Source: a virus. Taken from it: DNA of 23,860 bases. The notes under the pieces were generated by a model. The model was given only the letters and a program-made list of their open reading frames with translations. It was not told where the DNA came from and ran no database searches. Position numbers and translations under genes: made by a program. Location of the stretch: the IMG/VR virus record IMGVR_UViG_3300035212_000876, positions 1-23,860 of that record. One strand, written 5' to 3'. Positions 7,666 through 14,579 of this stretch are shown here, in pieces (positions within the stretch are counted from its first letter, which is position 1; every line of letters starts with the position of its first letter).

Positions 7666-7696
7666 GTTGCAAAGTTAAAAACCTTTTTTAAATTTG
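7666..7696 (+). promoter_or_regulatory. Bacteroidota-type promoter for the recombination genes
   Basis: GTTG at 7666-7669 (three of four matches to TTTG), exactly 19 nt, then TAAATTTG at 7689-7696 (full match to TAnnTTTG). Transcription would begin near 7703, about 25 nt before the exonuclease start at 7729. This is the only likely promoter for the rightward exonuclease/annealing-protein operon. Confidence 0.6.
7670..7677 (-). promoter_or_regulatory. Possible -7 element for the leftward operon
   Basis: On the minus strand this reads TAACTTTG, a full match to the Bacteroidota TAnnTTTG element, about 23 nt before the HTH gene start. No TTTG is found at the expected upstream distance, so the call is weak. 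It overlaps the -33 to -7 spacer of the divergent rightward promoter, so the two would compete for polymerase. Confidence 0.35.
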
Positions 7697-7728
7697 TGCT
7701 ATTATTTAATAAAATATTTTAAAAATTT

Positions 7729-8484
7729 ATGACAAACCAAGAGTATCACAGAAAAACTGACTTCATTAGCAAGTCACTTTTAGACTTAGTACATAAGTCA
7801 CCAGCGCACTACAAAGCCTATATAGAAGGCGAAAAGCAAGCGCCAACATCAGCCATGAATTTAGGTAGCTTAGTTCATAGTGTTGTATTTAACCAGGATA
7901 ATTACGCTGTATTACCCGAATGCGACCGCCGCACAAAAGAAGGTAAAGCTATCTATGAATCTTTTATGGCAAATAATGAAGACAAAGAATTATTTGTATC
8001 AGCTAAAGATTTTGAATTAGCCGTAAACATTCGAAACGCTGTATTAGCGCATCCAAAGGCGGCGTTACTTTTAGAACAAGGACAAGGGGAACTACCTATA
8101 TTCGGTAAAATCGCAGAACTTGACGCTAAGTGCAAAGTCGATTTTCTAAACACTAAGTATAACGTTTGCATCGACCTTAAAACAACGGCGAACTCAGCAC
8201 CACACGAATTTGCCAAAAGCATCTATAATTACCGTTATCATGTCCAAGCTGCGTTTTATATGGACTTAACCAAGGCTGAACGCTTTATATTTATAGCTGT
8301 AGAAAAAGAAGCGCCGTTTAATGTAGAATTGTACGAATTAGATAATGATGCTATCGAACGCGGGCGACAAGAATATTTAGCCGATATTGAAACGCTTAAA
8401 AAATGCAAGGAAACTAATAATTTTCACGGCTATACAACAGATAACAAAATACATATTATTTCACTGCCTACATGGGCTAAATAG
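7729..8484 (+). CDS. PD-(D/E)XK exonuclease (RecE/exonuclease VIII-like)
   Basis: A 251-residue protein of the phage PDDEXK-like exodeoxyribonuclease VIII family (DUF3799 type). The N-terminus has FISKSLLDLVHKSPAHYKAY and MNLGSLVHSVVF, the usual helical entry segments. The nuclease core follows: KVDFL with Asp138, CIDLKTT with Asp149 and Lys151, and YHVQAAFYMDL with Gln173. Such enzymes degrade duplex DNA ends to expose single strands. The annealing-protein gene two positions downstream supports a two-component RecE/RecT- or Red-like recombination system used in phage replication and repair. Confidence 0.88.
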   Translation: MTNQEYHRKTDFISKSLLDLVHKSPAHYKAYIEGEKQAPTSAMNLGSLVHSVVFNQDNYAVLPECDRRTKEGKAIYESFMANNEDKELFVSAKDFELAVNIRNAVLAHPKAALLLEQGQGELPIFGKIAELDAKCKVDFLNTKYNVCIDLKTTANSAPHEFAKSIYNYRYHVQAAFYMDLTKAERFIFIAVEKEAPFNVELYELDNDAIERGRQEYLADIETLKKCKETNNFHGYTTDNKIHIISLPTWAK

Positions 8485-8490
8485 TATACA

Positions 8491-8715
8491 ATGAGTACTA
8501 AATCGCATATAATTTATTCAGATATAAATGATAGCAGTATTTATTTTGATTGTGCAAATCAATGGCAAATTGATGATAAATACTATGATGAATTAACATT
8601 TGAATTGTCAAAAAAAGACATTAGAATTGATTTAAATGACAATGAAGATTTAGTTTTTTCATTTCATAAAGACAGCGAATTTTATAGAAAACTTTTAACT
8701 TTAATCAATAAATAA
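8491..8715 (+). CDS. Small acidic hypothetical protein
   Basis: A 74-residue acidic protein rich in Asp, Tyr and Ser, with no recognisable motif, signal or membrane segment. It lies 6 nt after the exonuclease stop and 6 nt before the annealing-protein gene, so it is certainly within the same transcript. Base composition is noticeably richer in A/T than the flanking recombination genes. It might modulate either partner, or be an unrelated insert; nothing in the sequence decides. Confidence 0.6.
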   Translation: MSTKSHIIYSDINDSSIYFDCANQWQIDDKYYDELTFELSKKDIRIDLNDNEDLVFSFHKDSEFYRKLLTLINK

Positions 8716-8721
8716 CAAACC

Positions 8722-9255
8722 ATGACACAACTAACAAAACTACCAACACTTCAGGAACTATTAGTAGAAAATGAAGACAGCCTAAAGCAAAACGCGCTTA
8801 CTGTATTATTGAATCAAGACCCACCCGCTAAGTGGTTAGTTCAACACCCAATGATTCGCGATTACAGATATATTCCTATTGAAAAAATAGAATATCTTTT
8901 AACGCGTATCTTTGGCAATTGGAACGTAGAAATACGCGGAACACAGATAGTAGCTAATTCAGTAGTTGTAACTGTGCGTTTACATGTAAATAACCCGATA
9001 AGCGGAGAACCAATGTGGCAGGATGGCATAGGAGCTGCACCGATACAAACTGACAAAGGCGCTGGTGCTACCGATTGGAACGCCGTAAAAACAGATGGCG
9101 TGCAAAAAGCTGCACCCGCTGCCGAAACATACGCCGTTAAAGATGCTGCCGAAAAGTTTGGTAAAATATTTGGTCGCGATGTTAGCCGTAAAGGTTCGAT
9201 GAATTATACTGATTTGCTTAAAAAATCAGCGTTTAATGATGAATTAGAAAAATAA
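8722..9255 (+). CDS. Rad52-like single-strand annealing protein
   Basis: A 177-residue protein with the features of phage Rad52/22-type annealing proteins. There is an N-terminal helical segment, PIEKIEYLLTRIFG followed by NWNVEI, a beta-rich VVTVRLHVNNP...GEPMWQDGIGAAPI stretch (about 85-112), and a helical AETYAVKDAAEKFGKIFGRDV near residues 130-155. This matches the order of the Rad52 fold (start helix, beta sheet, GxG turn, then ExxAxKDAxK helix). It would coat single strands made by the upstream exonuclease and anneal them. The family call is from motif recognition; the pairing with the nuclease strengthens it. Confidence 0.72.
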   Translation: MTQLTKLPTLQELLVENEDSLKQNALTVLLNQDPPAKWLVQHPMIRDYRYIPIEKIEYLLTRIFGNWNVEIRGTQIVANSVVVTVRLHVNNPISGEPMWQDGIGAAPIQTDKGAGATDWNAVKTDGVQKAAPAAETYAVKDAAEKFGKIFGRDVSRKGSMNYTDLLKKSAFNDELEK

Positions 9256-9261
9256 AATACT

Positions 9262-9269
9262 TATATTTG
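9262..9269 (+). promoter_or_regulatory. -7 element of a candidate small-RNA promoter
   Basis: TATATTTG is a full match to TAnnTTTG and lies 5 nt upstream of the first hairpin of the RNA described next, so transcription would start at or just inside that hairpin. No good TTTG is visible 19 nt upstream, so the promoter is incomplete or needs an activator. Confidence 0.4.
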
Positions 9270-9273
9270 TGAA

Positions 9274-9365
9274 CGTTTCGGCACTACAATGAAACGATAA
9301 AAGATATTTTAGCCCTGCATGATATAGGTAGTAGTGTCCCTATTGATTTTGGGGCTTAGTTTTTT
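9274..9365 (+). ncRNA. Candidate structured RNA with kissing loops and terminator
   Basis: Hairpin 1 is CGTTTC (9274-9279) paired with GAAACG (9291-9296), perfect 6 bp. Hairpin 2 has an inner stem ATAGG/CCTAT (9324-9328 with 9339-9343) and an outer stem AGCCC/GGGCT (9311-9315 with 9352-9356), followed by TAGTTTTTT as in an intrinsic terminator. Loop 1 GGCACTAC (9280-9287) pairs with loop 2 GTAGTGTC (9331-9338) over 8 bp including one G-U. It occupies the 122-nt gap between the annealing-protein gene and the next small gene. It could be a free small RNA, or a leader controlling readthrough into the gene at 9378. I do not recognise a known family. Confidence 0.55.
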
Positions 9366-9377
9366 AAAAAAAATGTT

Positions 9378-9656
9378 ATGGAAAATTTAAAATTCTTAAA
9401 AGAAGAAGCTAAAAAAGGTTATTTAAAAGGTTCATTATTATCTCAAATAATTCATGAACAAAAAGAAATTCAATTTTTAAAAGAACGAATTTGTGACGAC
9501 ATTACTGATGAAAAAATTATTACAGAATCTAAAAGTTGCCATAAAACAATGAATGAGCATTGTGAAGAATTTGGAGTTTTATTAGATGAAAAAACTTTTA
9601 CAGATGGTTTTTATTATGGTGCGCATTTTATTATTGAATATTTTAAAAATTTATAA
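9378..9656 (+). CDS. Hypothetical protein, A/T-rich accessory gene
   Basis: A 92-residue charged, mostly helical protein with a KEEAKKGY start and an aromatic C-terminus (FTDGFYYGAHFIIEYFKNL). No catalytic motif, signal peptide or clear membrane helix is visible. It begins 13 nt after the terminator-like T-run of the upstream RNA element and is followed 1 nt later by another small gene. The strong A/T codon bias, shared with the next gene, suggests an accessory cassette inserted between the recombination and packaging modules. Confidence 0.6.
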   Translation: MENLKFLKEEAKKGYLKGSLLSQIIHEQKEIQFLKERICDDITDEKIITESKSCHKTMNEHCEEFGVLLDEKTFTDGFYYGAHFIIEYFKNL

Positions 9657-9657
9657 C

Positions 9658-9933
9658 ATGACTGAATTTGAAGGATTAAAAGCATTGTCAGAATTTTATT
9701 ATTTAAAAAGTCTTGGCACAATTGTAAAAGATGCTAAAATTATGATTGGTCAAACAAAAGAAGTTGGAGGAGATTTAATTTTTCATATATGTGCAAAAAA
9801 AGAAAGTGCTTTAAATCATGCAACTAAATTTGTTAAAAAATATAAAAGAAGTTGTTATATTTTTGATTATGAATTTTATCCTGATAAAATAAAATACGTT
9901 AAAGCGCATTTTACTAATCCTGATTTAAATTAA
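9658..9933 (+). CDS. Hypothetical protein, A/T-rich accessory gene
   Basis: A 91-residue basic protein, started here at ATG 9658, 1 nt after the preceding stop. A longer frame open to 9586 would overlap that gene by 71 nt and add a hydrophobic stretch that looks like out-of-frame sequence. It has a mixed alpha/beta pattern (GGDLIFHICAKKES; RSCYIFDYEFYPDKIKYV) and no known motif. The close spacing suggests it works with the preceding protein; nothing indicates how. Confidence 0.6.
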   Translation: MTEFEGLKALSEFYYLKSLGTIVKDAKIMIGQTKEVGGDLIFHICAKKESALNHATKFVKKYKRSCYIFDYEFYPDKIKYVKAHFTNPDLN

Positions 9934-9940
9934 ACACCAC

Positions 9941-10210
9941 ATGAAACTACTTCAAATATTCAAACGCAGCCTTTGCGCTGACTACATTATGTTAGATGAT
10001 TCTGACTATGATAAATGTTATCAGCACCGTTGGTATATCAAAAAAAACAGAATTATTAGCAGCACTGGCATATTGTTACATCATGTTATATTTCCGCTTA
10101 AAAACCATGATTTAAAGTACACAATGACTTTTTTAGATGGCAATCCGTTGAACTATCAAAAAGAAAATATTGAATTTTCACATCGTAAAGTTTTAAAGTC
10201 TGAAAACTAA
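9941..10210 (+). CDS. Eroded HNH-endonuclease-like protein
   Basis: An 89-residue protein that follows the outline of phage HNH homing-type endonucleases: an entry segment DDSDYDKCYQHRWYIKKN, a LHHVIF strand where LHR is usual, and a final DGNPLNYQKENIEF that mirrors the family's DGNPLDNRKENL segment. In active enzymes the last block is usually preceded by DHxx; here it reads MTFLDGN, so the metal-ligand His is absent and activity is probably lost. It may have been kept as a DNA-binding protein, or is a decaying mobile gene. It is the last gene before the terminator at 10244. Confidence 0.5.
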   Translation: MKLLQIFKRSLCADYIMLDDSDYDKCYQHRWYIKKNRIISSTGILLHHVIFPLKNHDLKYTMTFLDGNPLNYQKENIEFSHRKVLKSEN

Positions 10211-10222
10211 TACTTACTTTTG
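10192..10222 (+). promoter_or_regulatory. Candidate promoter before the 10231 hairpins
   Basis: TTTA at 10192-10195 (one mismatch to TTTG), a 19-nt spacer, then TACTTTTG at 10215-10222 (full match to TAnnTTTG). It would start a very short transcript near 10229 that runs directly into the hairpins and terminator, as at the 9262 unit. The -33 part lies inside the end of the HNH-like gene. Confidence 0.45.
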
Positions 10223-10230
10223 CCTTAACT

Positions 10231-10275
10231 GCGGTTTGCCGCTAACCGCTGTTCAACAAGTGCAGCGGTTTTTTT
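10231..10275 (+). terminator. Intrinsic terminator with competing upstream hairpin
   Basis: AACCGCTG (10244-10251) pairs with CAGCGGTT (10263-10270) over 8 bp around an 11-nt loop, followed by T through 10275: a clear rho-independent terminator for the rightward operon ending at 10210. Upstream, GCGGTT (10231-10236) can instead pair with AACCGC (10244-10249) and break the terminator stem, as in an attenuator. It can also form a small GCGG-TTTG-CCGC hairpin that leaves the terminator intact. Termination is well supported; a switch is possible. Confidence 0.75.
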
Positions 10276-10283
10276 ATTTGAAA

Positions 10284-10512
10284 TGTTAACACACGTTACG
10301 CAGCATGTAACACCTAAACGTTTGATTCTTAACGTTGTTACGCTGTTAACACCTGTTACGGGGTTTTTCACACACATAACGCATACACACACACATGCGT
10401 AGTTAAACTTAAAAAAATATATGTGCGTAATATAGTGTAACAGGTGTAAACATGTAACATGTACTATATATCAATTAGTTATGTGTTACACTTAATGTAA
10501 CAAGTGTTAACA
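10284..10512. repeat. Two-fold symmetric iteron array (candidate origin or cos/pac site)
   Basis: A 17-bp repeat, consensus TGTTAACACCTGTTACG, occurs directly at 10284-10300 and 10344-10360 and inverted at 10436-10452 and 10496-10512, each about 15/17 to the consensus. Both pairs are spaced 60 bp, and all four are symmetric about 10398. Extra single elements at 10307-10311, 10337-10341, 10454-10458 and 10485-10489 follow the same symmetry, one of them 1 bp off, giving 12 GTTAC/GTTAAC-type elements. There is no gene here. Position between the recombination genes and terminase, next to a pure A/T tract, fits a replication origin or terminase binding site. An ACGCAT/ATGCGT inverted repeat (10379-10400) sits near the centre. 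Confidence 0.8.
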
Positions 10513-10553
10513 ATAATAATATAAATAATAAATAATATAAAATAATAAATAAA
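10512..10553. other. 42-bp pure A/T tract (candidate unwinding element)
   Basis: Every base from 10512 to 10553 is A or T, mainly AAT and TAA repeats, directly beside the last 17-bp iteron. Such tracts next to iterons are the usual DNA unwinding elements of replication origins. From 10554 to the terminase start at 10665 I see only A/T-rich sequence with short repeats: CTTAAAACG at 10572-10580 and 10651-10659, and two GGCATTTT copies. No recognisable promoter is visible there. Confidence 0.5.
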
Positions 10554-10664
10554 CTTTAATATAGATATAGGCTTAAAACGTATTTAAACGGCATTTTAAG
10601 GCATTTTTATATTAAAGTGGTGTGTATGTATCAAAACTTATTAAAAGTTTCTTAAAACGAAAAT

Positions 10665-11090
10665 ATGAAAGATTTAGGCGGTCGCCCAATGAAATTTCAA
10701 AGTCCTGAAGAATTGCAAAGTAAAATAGATTCATATTTTGATTATTGTGAATCACGTACTAAAAAAGAAGTTGTAAAGACACGTGACTATTATGAGGTAA
10801 TAGATTTGCCCGACCCTATACCCTATACTGTTTACGGTCTTGCAGATTTCTTAGATTGCGATGCAGACACGCTTTTGAACTATCAAACGCGCGATGCTTT
10901 TTCGGTTTTAATCGCACGTGCAAAGTCTAAAATACTAACAAACAAGGTAGAACGCGGCTTAGATGGTAAGTCAAATCCGCAAATGACTAAGTTACTTTTA
11001 GGTCACAACTATGGCATCATAGAACCTAAAGCAGAAACACAGGACGACAAAAACATTAACATAAACATTCAGTACCCACCTGATAAGTAG
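10665..11090 (+). CDS. Terminase small subunit
   Basis: A 141-residue protein starting with GGRPMKFQSPEELQSKIDSYFDYC, the typical opening of small terminases of the gp3/DNA-packaging type. PYTVYGLADFLDCDADTLLNYQ (about 50-72) is the helix-turn-helix DNA-binding part, and NPQMTKLLLGHNYGI near residue 115 is the usual segment before the tail. It would recognise the phage packaging site and bring in the large subunit. It is followed immediately by the large subunit gene (1-nt overlap), and the symmetric repeat array just upstream is a natural candidate for its binding site. Confidence 0.85.
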   Translation: MKDLGGRPMKFQSPEELQSKIDSYFDYCESRTKKEVVKTRDYYEVIDLPDPIPYTVYGLADFLDCDADTLLNYQTRDAFSVLIARAKSKILTNKVERGLDGKSNPQMTKLLLGHNYGIIEPKAETQDDKNININIQYPPDK

Positions 11091-12541
11091 TGCCGCGAAA
11101 TATCGACATAACACTATACCGACCGCATATAGGGCAGCAGCGTATCTTAAACAATAAACGGCGTTTTAATTGCATAGTTTGCGCGCGTCGTTTTGGCAAA
11201 ACTGAACTTATAACTTCGGTTGCGTTACCGCTTATAAGCCCCGCAGTATTTGAAGGTAAGTTTGTAGGTATATTTGTCGATGACTTCAAAGACTTCGCGC
11301 AAAGTTGGGCTAAGATAGTTGACACTTACAAGCTAAGTAATGAAGGCGGCATCATATCGCATAAAGATGAAACATCAAAGATAATGCAGTTCTTAAATGG
11401 CGGCGTTTTAGAAGTTTGGTCCATTGGCGATGAAGGGCGAAAAGACAAAGGGCGCGGGCGCAAATATCACCGCGTTATCTATGAAGAAACGCAAAAGATA
11501 CCGAGCCATATATTAGAATATCATTGGAAAACAGTTGCCCGCCCTACCTTGACTGACTTTAAAGGTGAGGCGTTTTTTATTGGTACGGCTGCAGGCAAAG
11601 ATAACTATTGGTATGAACTATGCCGCAACGGCGCAAAGGCTGGCAACGTTGAGCGTAACTGCTACGGCGATATTGATTTGCCGCAGTCGGAAAACGGTAG
11701 CGAAAGTTGGATAACGTTTCGAATGGAAACAACCGATAACCCTGCAATAGACCCTGCCGAGGTAGCCGATGCAAGCCGCGACTTAGACCGCTTAACATTT
11801 GAACAAGAATACAAATCTGTATTTGTTGACTATTCAGGTGAAGCATGGGTTTATGTTCTAAAGGACAAAAGCATTCAGCAAAAAGTATTTCAGCCCGCAA
11901 AGAAAATCAATTGGGAAACGGAACAAATTTACGTTTCATTTGACTTTAATAAAATACCTATGACAGCGGCGGTGATGAAAAAAACAACATTGCCGCCCGA
12001 CATATCAGCACGTTCACGCTACAGGTATGGCGTGCATATTATTAAAGAATTTAAGATAGGTTCTGAAGAACGCGGTGAGGCATCTATTTACGATACATGC
12101 CAGGCGTTTAGGGAATGGGTATTTTCCGAAACAAATAAGAAGATAGGGCGCTGGTCCGATACTGCCATTTATCCCTGCACTATTCCACTACTGATTACAG
12201 GTGATGCGAGTGGTGACCGTTCCGATGGAAGACAGCGCGTATCTAAAACTTACTATGAAATAATACAGGAAGAACTACAATTACCCGCGCGATTCTTTGT
12301 AGTGCCTAAAGCGAATCCGCTGCATGCTGAAAGTTATGTGCAAACAAATACTATTATAAGCATGTGCCCTGACTTTCAAATCTATGAAGATAAATGCCAA
12401 GGCTTGCGAATGGACTGCCTTAGAATCAAATCAGATAACAGCCGCCGCATTATCAAAGGCAAAGGCGAAGAACGCCAGGCGGACTTATTAGATAATCTTA
12501 GATACTTATTAAATACGTTTTGTCAAGATATAAAGCTATAA
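11090..12541 (+). CDS. terL: Terminase large subunit
   Basis: A 483-residue ATPase-nuclease that pumps DNA into the procapsid. It begins at a GTG sharing its first base with the stop of the small subunit gene; YRPHIGQQRIL near the N-terminus fits the adenine-binding segment and supports this start. Walker A ARRFGKT is at 32-38, Walker B VIYEE at 129-133 and coupling motif FIGTAAG at 163-169. The RNase H-like nuclease acids are Asp285 in YVSFDFN, Asp372 in ITGDAS, and Asp465/Asp468 in RQADLLDNLRY. All key residues are present, so it should be active. No portal gene follows, which is unusual. Confidence 0.95.
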   Translation: MPRNIDITLYRPHIGQQRILNNKRRFNCIVCARRFGKTELITSVALPLISPAVFEGKFVGIFVDDFKDFAQSWAKIVDTYKLSNEGGIISHKDETSKIMQFLNGGVLEVWSIGDEGRKDKGRGRKYHRVIYEETQKIPSHILEYHWKTVARPTLTDFKGEAFFIGTAAGKDNYWYELCRNGAKAGNVERNCYGDIDLPQSENGSESWITFRMETTDNPAIDPAEVADASRDLDRLTFEQEYKSVFVDYSGEAWVYVLKDKSIQQKVFQPAKKINWETEQIYVSFDFNKIPMTAAVMKKTTLPPDISARSRYRYGVHIIKEFKIGSEERGEASIYDTCQAFREWVFSETNKKIGRWSDTAIYPCTIPLLITGDASGDRSDGRQRVSKTYYEIIQEELQLPARFFVVPKANPLHAESYVQTNTIISMCPDFQIYEDKCQGLRMDCLRIKSDNSRRIIKGKGEERQADLLDNLRYLLNTFCQDIKL

Positions 12542-12542
12542 C

Positions 12543-12566
12543 CATTTCGTTGACACCAACGAAATG
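12543..12566 (+). repeat. Perfect 10-bp hairpin after terL
   Basis: CATTTCGTTG and CAACGAAATG pair perfectly around an ACAC loop, beginning 1 nt after the terL stop and ending 22 nt before the next gene. No T-run follows, so it is not a standard intrinsic terminator. It may protect or process the transcript between terL and the phosphoesterase gene, or lower downstream expression. Confidence 0.7.
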
Positions 12567-12588
12567 ATAACCCCTAAAATTTATAACT

Positions 12589-13425
12589 ATGCTTTACCGC
12601 CCCAAGATTAGAGTATATTCAGATGCCGAAGTTGAATATTGGAAAAACCTAATAAATGAAAAACGCCGCCAAAATAAAACTTTGCAGCGTTGGTTAGTAG
12701 TTAGCGATGTGCACCGCCCATTTCATAATAAGATACTATGGCAAAAGCTATTAAGACTAATATCTGAATTAGGCACTAACTTACACGGCATTGTAATGGC
12801 AGGCGATTACTTAGATTTATATACCTTAGGTTCTTATAATGCTGAATCATTAGCCAACTTATCAGGGCTTACATTACAAGACGAATATATTGATGGGCTG
12901 CAGGGTATTGATGATATTAACAGCGCGTTCAAAGGTGCTAAAAAGTATTTTTTATTTGGCAATCATGAAGACCGATACTTTAGGCATATCAAAGAAAAGG
13001 ACAATGCGAAATATGGCGGCGCACTTATAAACCCATGCGAAGCGCTATATCTTCATGAGCGCGGATGGGAGGTTAAGACAGATTGGCAAAGCGACTATTT
13101 CACGCTTGGCAAACACTTAGATATTGTACACGGGGTTTATACTTCTATTCATGCAGCTAAGGCGCACTTAGATAAAACGCAGCACTCAGTTATGTTTGGA
13201 CATACGCACAGGGTACAATGTTACCATACGGGGAACAAAGCCGCGTTTAATATCGGGGGTCTATTTGATATAAAATCTAAAGGGTTTAGCTATATGCCAA
13301 GGTTCCAGCGCCAACTATGGGCTAATGGTTTTGCCCTTGTTAATGTCGATGACCTTGGTAATTTCTACGTTGAACAGGTGAACGTGTGGGCTGATAAGTT
13401 CCTTGCTAATGGTAGAATGTATTAG
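12589..13425 (+). CDS. Calcineurin-like metallophosphoesterase
   Basis: A 278-residue enzyme with all core motifs of the metallophosphoesterase fold: VSDVH with Asp40 and His42, AGDYLD with Asp73, FGNHEDR (GNHE 124-127), VHG with His181, and FGHTH (204-207). A two-metal centre is therefore complete. Phage members of this family hydrolyse phosphomonoesters, phosphodiesters or cyclic nucleotides; the substrate here cannot be told. It follows terL, where a portal gene would be expected, so it may be transcribed late. Roles in counter-defence (for example degrading signalling nucleotides) or DNA end processing are possible but unproven. Confidence 0.88.
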   Translation: MLYRPKIRVYSDAEVEYWKNLINEKRRQNKTLQRWLVVSDVHRPFHNKILWQKLLRLISELGTNLHGIVMAGDYLDLYTLGSYNAESLANLSGLTLQDEYIDGLQGIDDINSAFKGAKKYFLFGNHEDRYFRHIKEKDNAKYGGALINPCEALYLHERGWEVKTDWQSDYFTLGKHLDIVHGVYTSIHAAKAHLDKTQHSVMFGHTHRVQCYHTGNKAAFNIGGLFDIKSKGFSYMPRFQRQLWANGFALVNVDDLGNFYVEQVNVWADKFLANGRMY

Positions 13426-13444
13426 CGTTCACGTTACATGAACA

Positions 13445-13831
13445 TCACCGTTTTGTGAACATTGCCGTATAAGGATGCCCACCGTATTGAAACAGCGGAC
13501 CGCGATAGGGAAAATTAGCATAGTTAGTAATATGCTTTTGCCATTGCTGCCAGGGCGTTTTAAACTTTGGTTCCTGAAAGTCTAACCAAAAATAACAACG
13601 ATGTGTTTTAAGTTCGTTGTTCAATAGTGCAACTTTTGCGTAATAGCGTGATTCAGATTCCAATACTGAGAATCGCTGCGATGGCTGCCAAAATCTAATT
13701 GTTTTATATTTTCTGTAAAACTTACGGGTTAACGGAAAATAATTAAACGAATCATTCAAAATTAAACCAAGTTCAATAGTATCGGGTTGCCCGCTTAAAA
13801 TCAGTTCCCTAACCCATTTGGATTCTTGCAT
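13445..13831 (-). CDS. Hypothetical protein
   Basis: A 128-residue basic protein unusually rich in aromatic residues (Trp, Tyr, Phe), for example KTIRFWQPSQRFSVLESESRYYAKVALL and CYFWLDFQEPKFKTPWQQW. No known motif, signal or membrane helix is visible. It is the last gene of the leftward sigma-factor island, overlapping the sigma gene by 23 nt, and faces the phosphoesterase gene across a 19-nt convergent gap. Confidence 0.6.
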   Translation of the reverse strand: MQESKWVRELILSGQPDTIELGLILNDSFNYFPLTRKFYRKYKTIRFWQPSQRFSVLESESRYYAKVALLNNELKTHRCYFWLDFQEPKFKTPWQQWQKHITNYANFPYRGPLFQYGGHPYTAMFTKR

Positions 13832-14579
13832 ATTGATTTTTTATTTTATCTAATGCCTTTTTTTCCATTTGGCGTGCGCTTTCCCTTGAAAGGTTTAGCA
13901 TCTGCCCTATTTGCCCATAGTCTTTTGCATAGCCTTCTAAATATCTATGCTGAATAACTTTGTATTCCGAATCATTTAAACGTTTCACAAGGTAGTTAAA
14001 CACTTTTTCGTTATCAGATTGCAAAGCATTTAAATCGGTTTGCGAATCAGACACAGCACAATACAATTCGTTACCTTCATCATCGACATGGTCCAGGCTA
14101 ACAAAGCTGTGCATATTCTTAACCATTTTAACGTGGTGTTCTGATACGTTTATTTGCTTAGCTATTTGTTCTGTTGTAGCATCTGTTATATTACGCATCT
14201 GATGTTTTACAATGTATGCTTTATCGGGATAACGTATTATATCGCGTTTGGTATTTATGAAGTTTTGAATTTCGGCGCGCATCTTATAAACGGCATAAGA
14301 TATAAACCTATTTTCACTATTACGGTCAAAGCTATCGGCTGCCTTAATTAGACCTATCATTGATTCGCTAATTAAATCCATTATATCCAAAGATTCGACA
14401 TGATGCCGAAACGCTACCGATATGGCAAACATCATATTATGATTTATCAGCATATCGCGATTTGCGTTACGTTCCTGTTCAAATGTCAAAGGCTTGTATC
14501 TGTTGGCTTCAAATAATAAACGCTGTAGTATGCCTTTCTTTTCATGCACAACGTTATACTTTACATCAATTCGCTTCAT
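13809..14579 (-). CDS. Phage RNA polymerase sigma-70-family factor
   Basis: Started at ATG 14577-14579 (256 residues, MKRIDVKYNV). A longer frame to 14702 would add 41 basic/hydrophobic residues encoded over the upstream gene and is unlikely. Region 2 spans about residues 40-118 (MFAISVAFRHH, LDIMDLISESMIGLIKAADSFD, FISYAVYKMRAEIQNFI). Region 3 follows with EQIAKQINVSEHHV and VSLDHVDDEG. Region 4 is at 201-256 with the HTH DYGQIGQMLNLSRESARQMEKKALDKI. It is compact, lacks region 1.1, and resembles primary/group 3 sigmas. It should redirect host polymerase to phage promoters, plausibly late ones. Confidence 0.9.
   Translation of the reverse strand: MKRIDVKYNVVHEKKGILQRLLFEANRYKPLTFEQERNANRDMLINHNMMFAISVAFRHHVESLDIMDLISESMIGLIKAADSFDRNSENRFISYAVYKMRAEIQNFINTKRDIIRYPDKAYIVKHQMRNITDATTEQIAKQINVSEHHVKMVKNMHSFVSLDHVDDEGNELYCAVSDSQTDLNALQSDNEKVFNYLVKRLNDSEYKVIQHRYLEGYAKDYGQIGQMLNLSRESARQMEKKALDKIKNQYARIQMG

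Noticed and set aside
9586-9657. Upstream start for the 9658-9933 gene
   Set aside because: It would overlap the preceding gene by 71 nt, while the ATG at 9658 is 1 nt after its stop.
10370-10396. CA-rich microsatellite as an independent feature
   Set aside because: The CA repeats are short and imperfect and lie near the centre of the symmetric array; no separate role can be argued.
10284-10512. CRISPR array
   Set aside because: Repeats are partly inverted and symmetric, spacers are not unit-length unique sequences, and no cas genes are near.
12543-12566. Intrinsic terminator after terL
   Set aside because: The stem is perfect but no T-run follows, so it is listed as a hairpin instead.
13427-13460. 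Convergent terminator at the 13425/13445 junction
   Set aside because: GTTCAC/GTGAAC stems are present but short and without a T-run on either strand.
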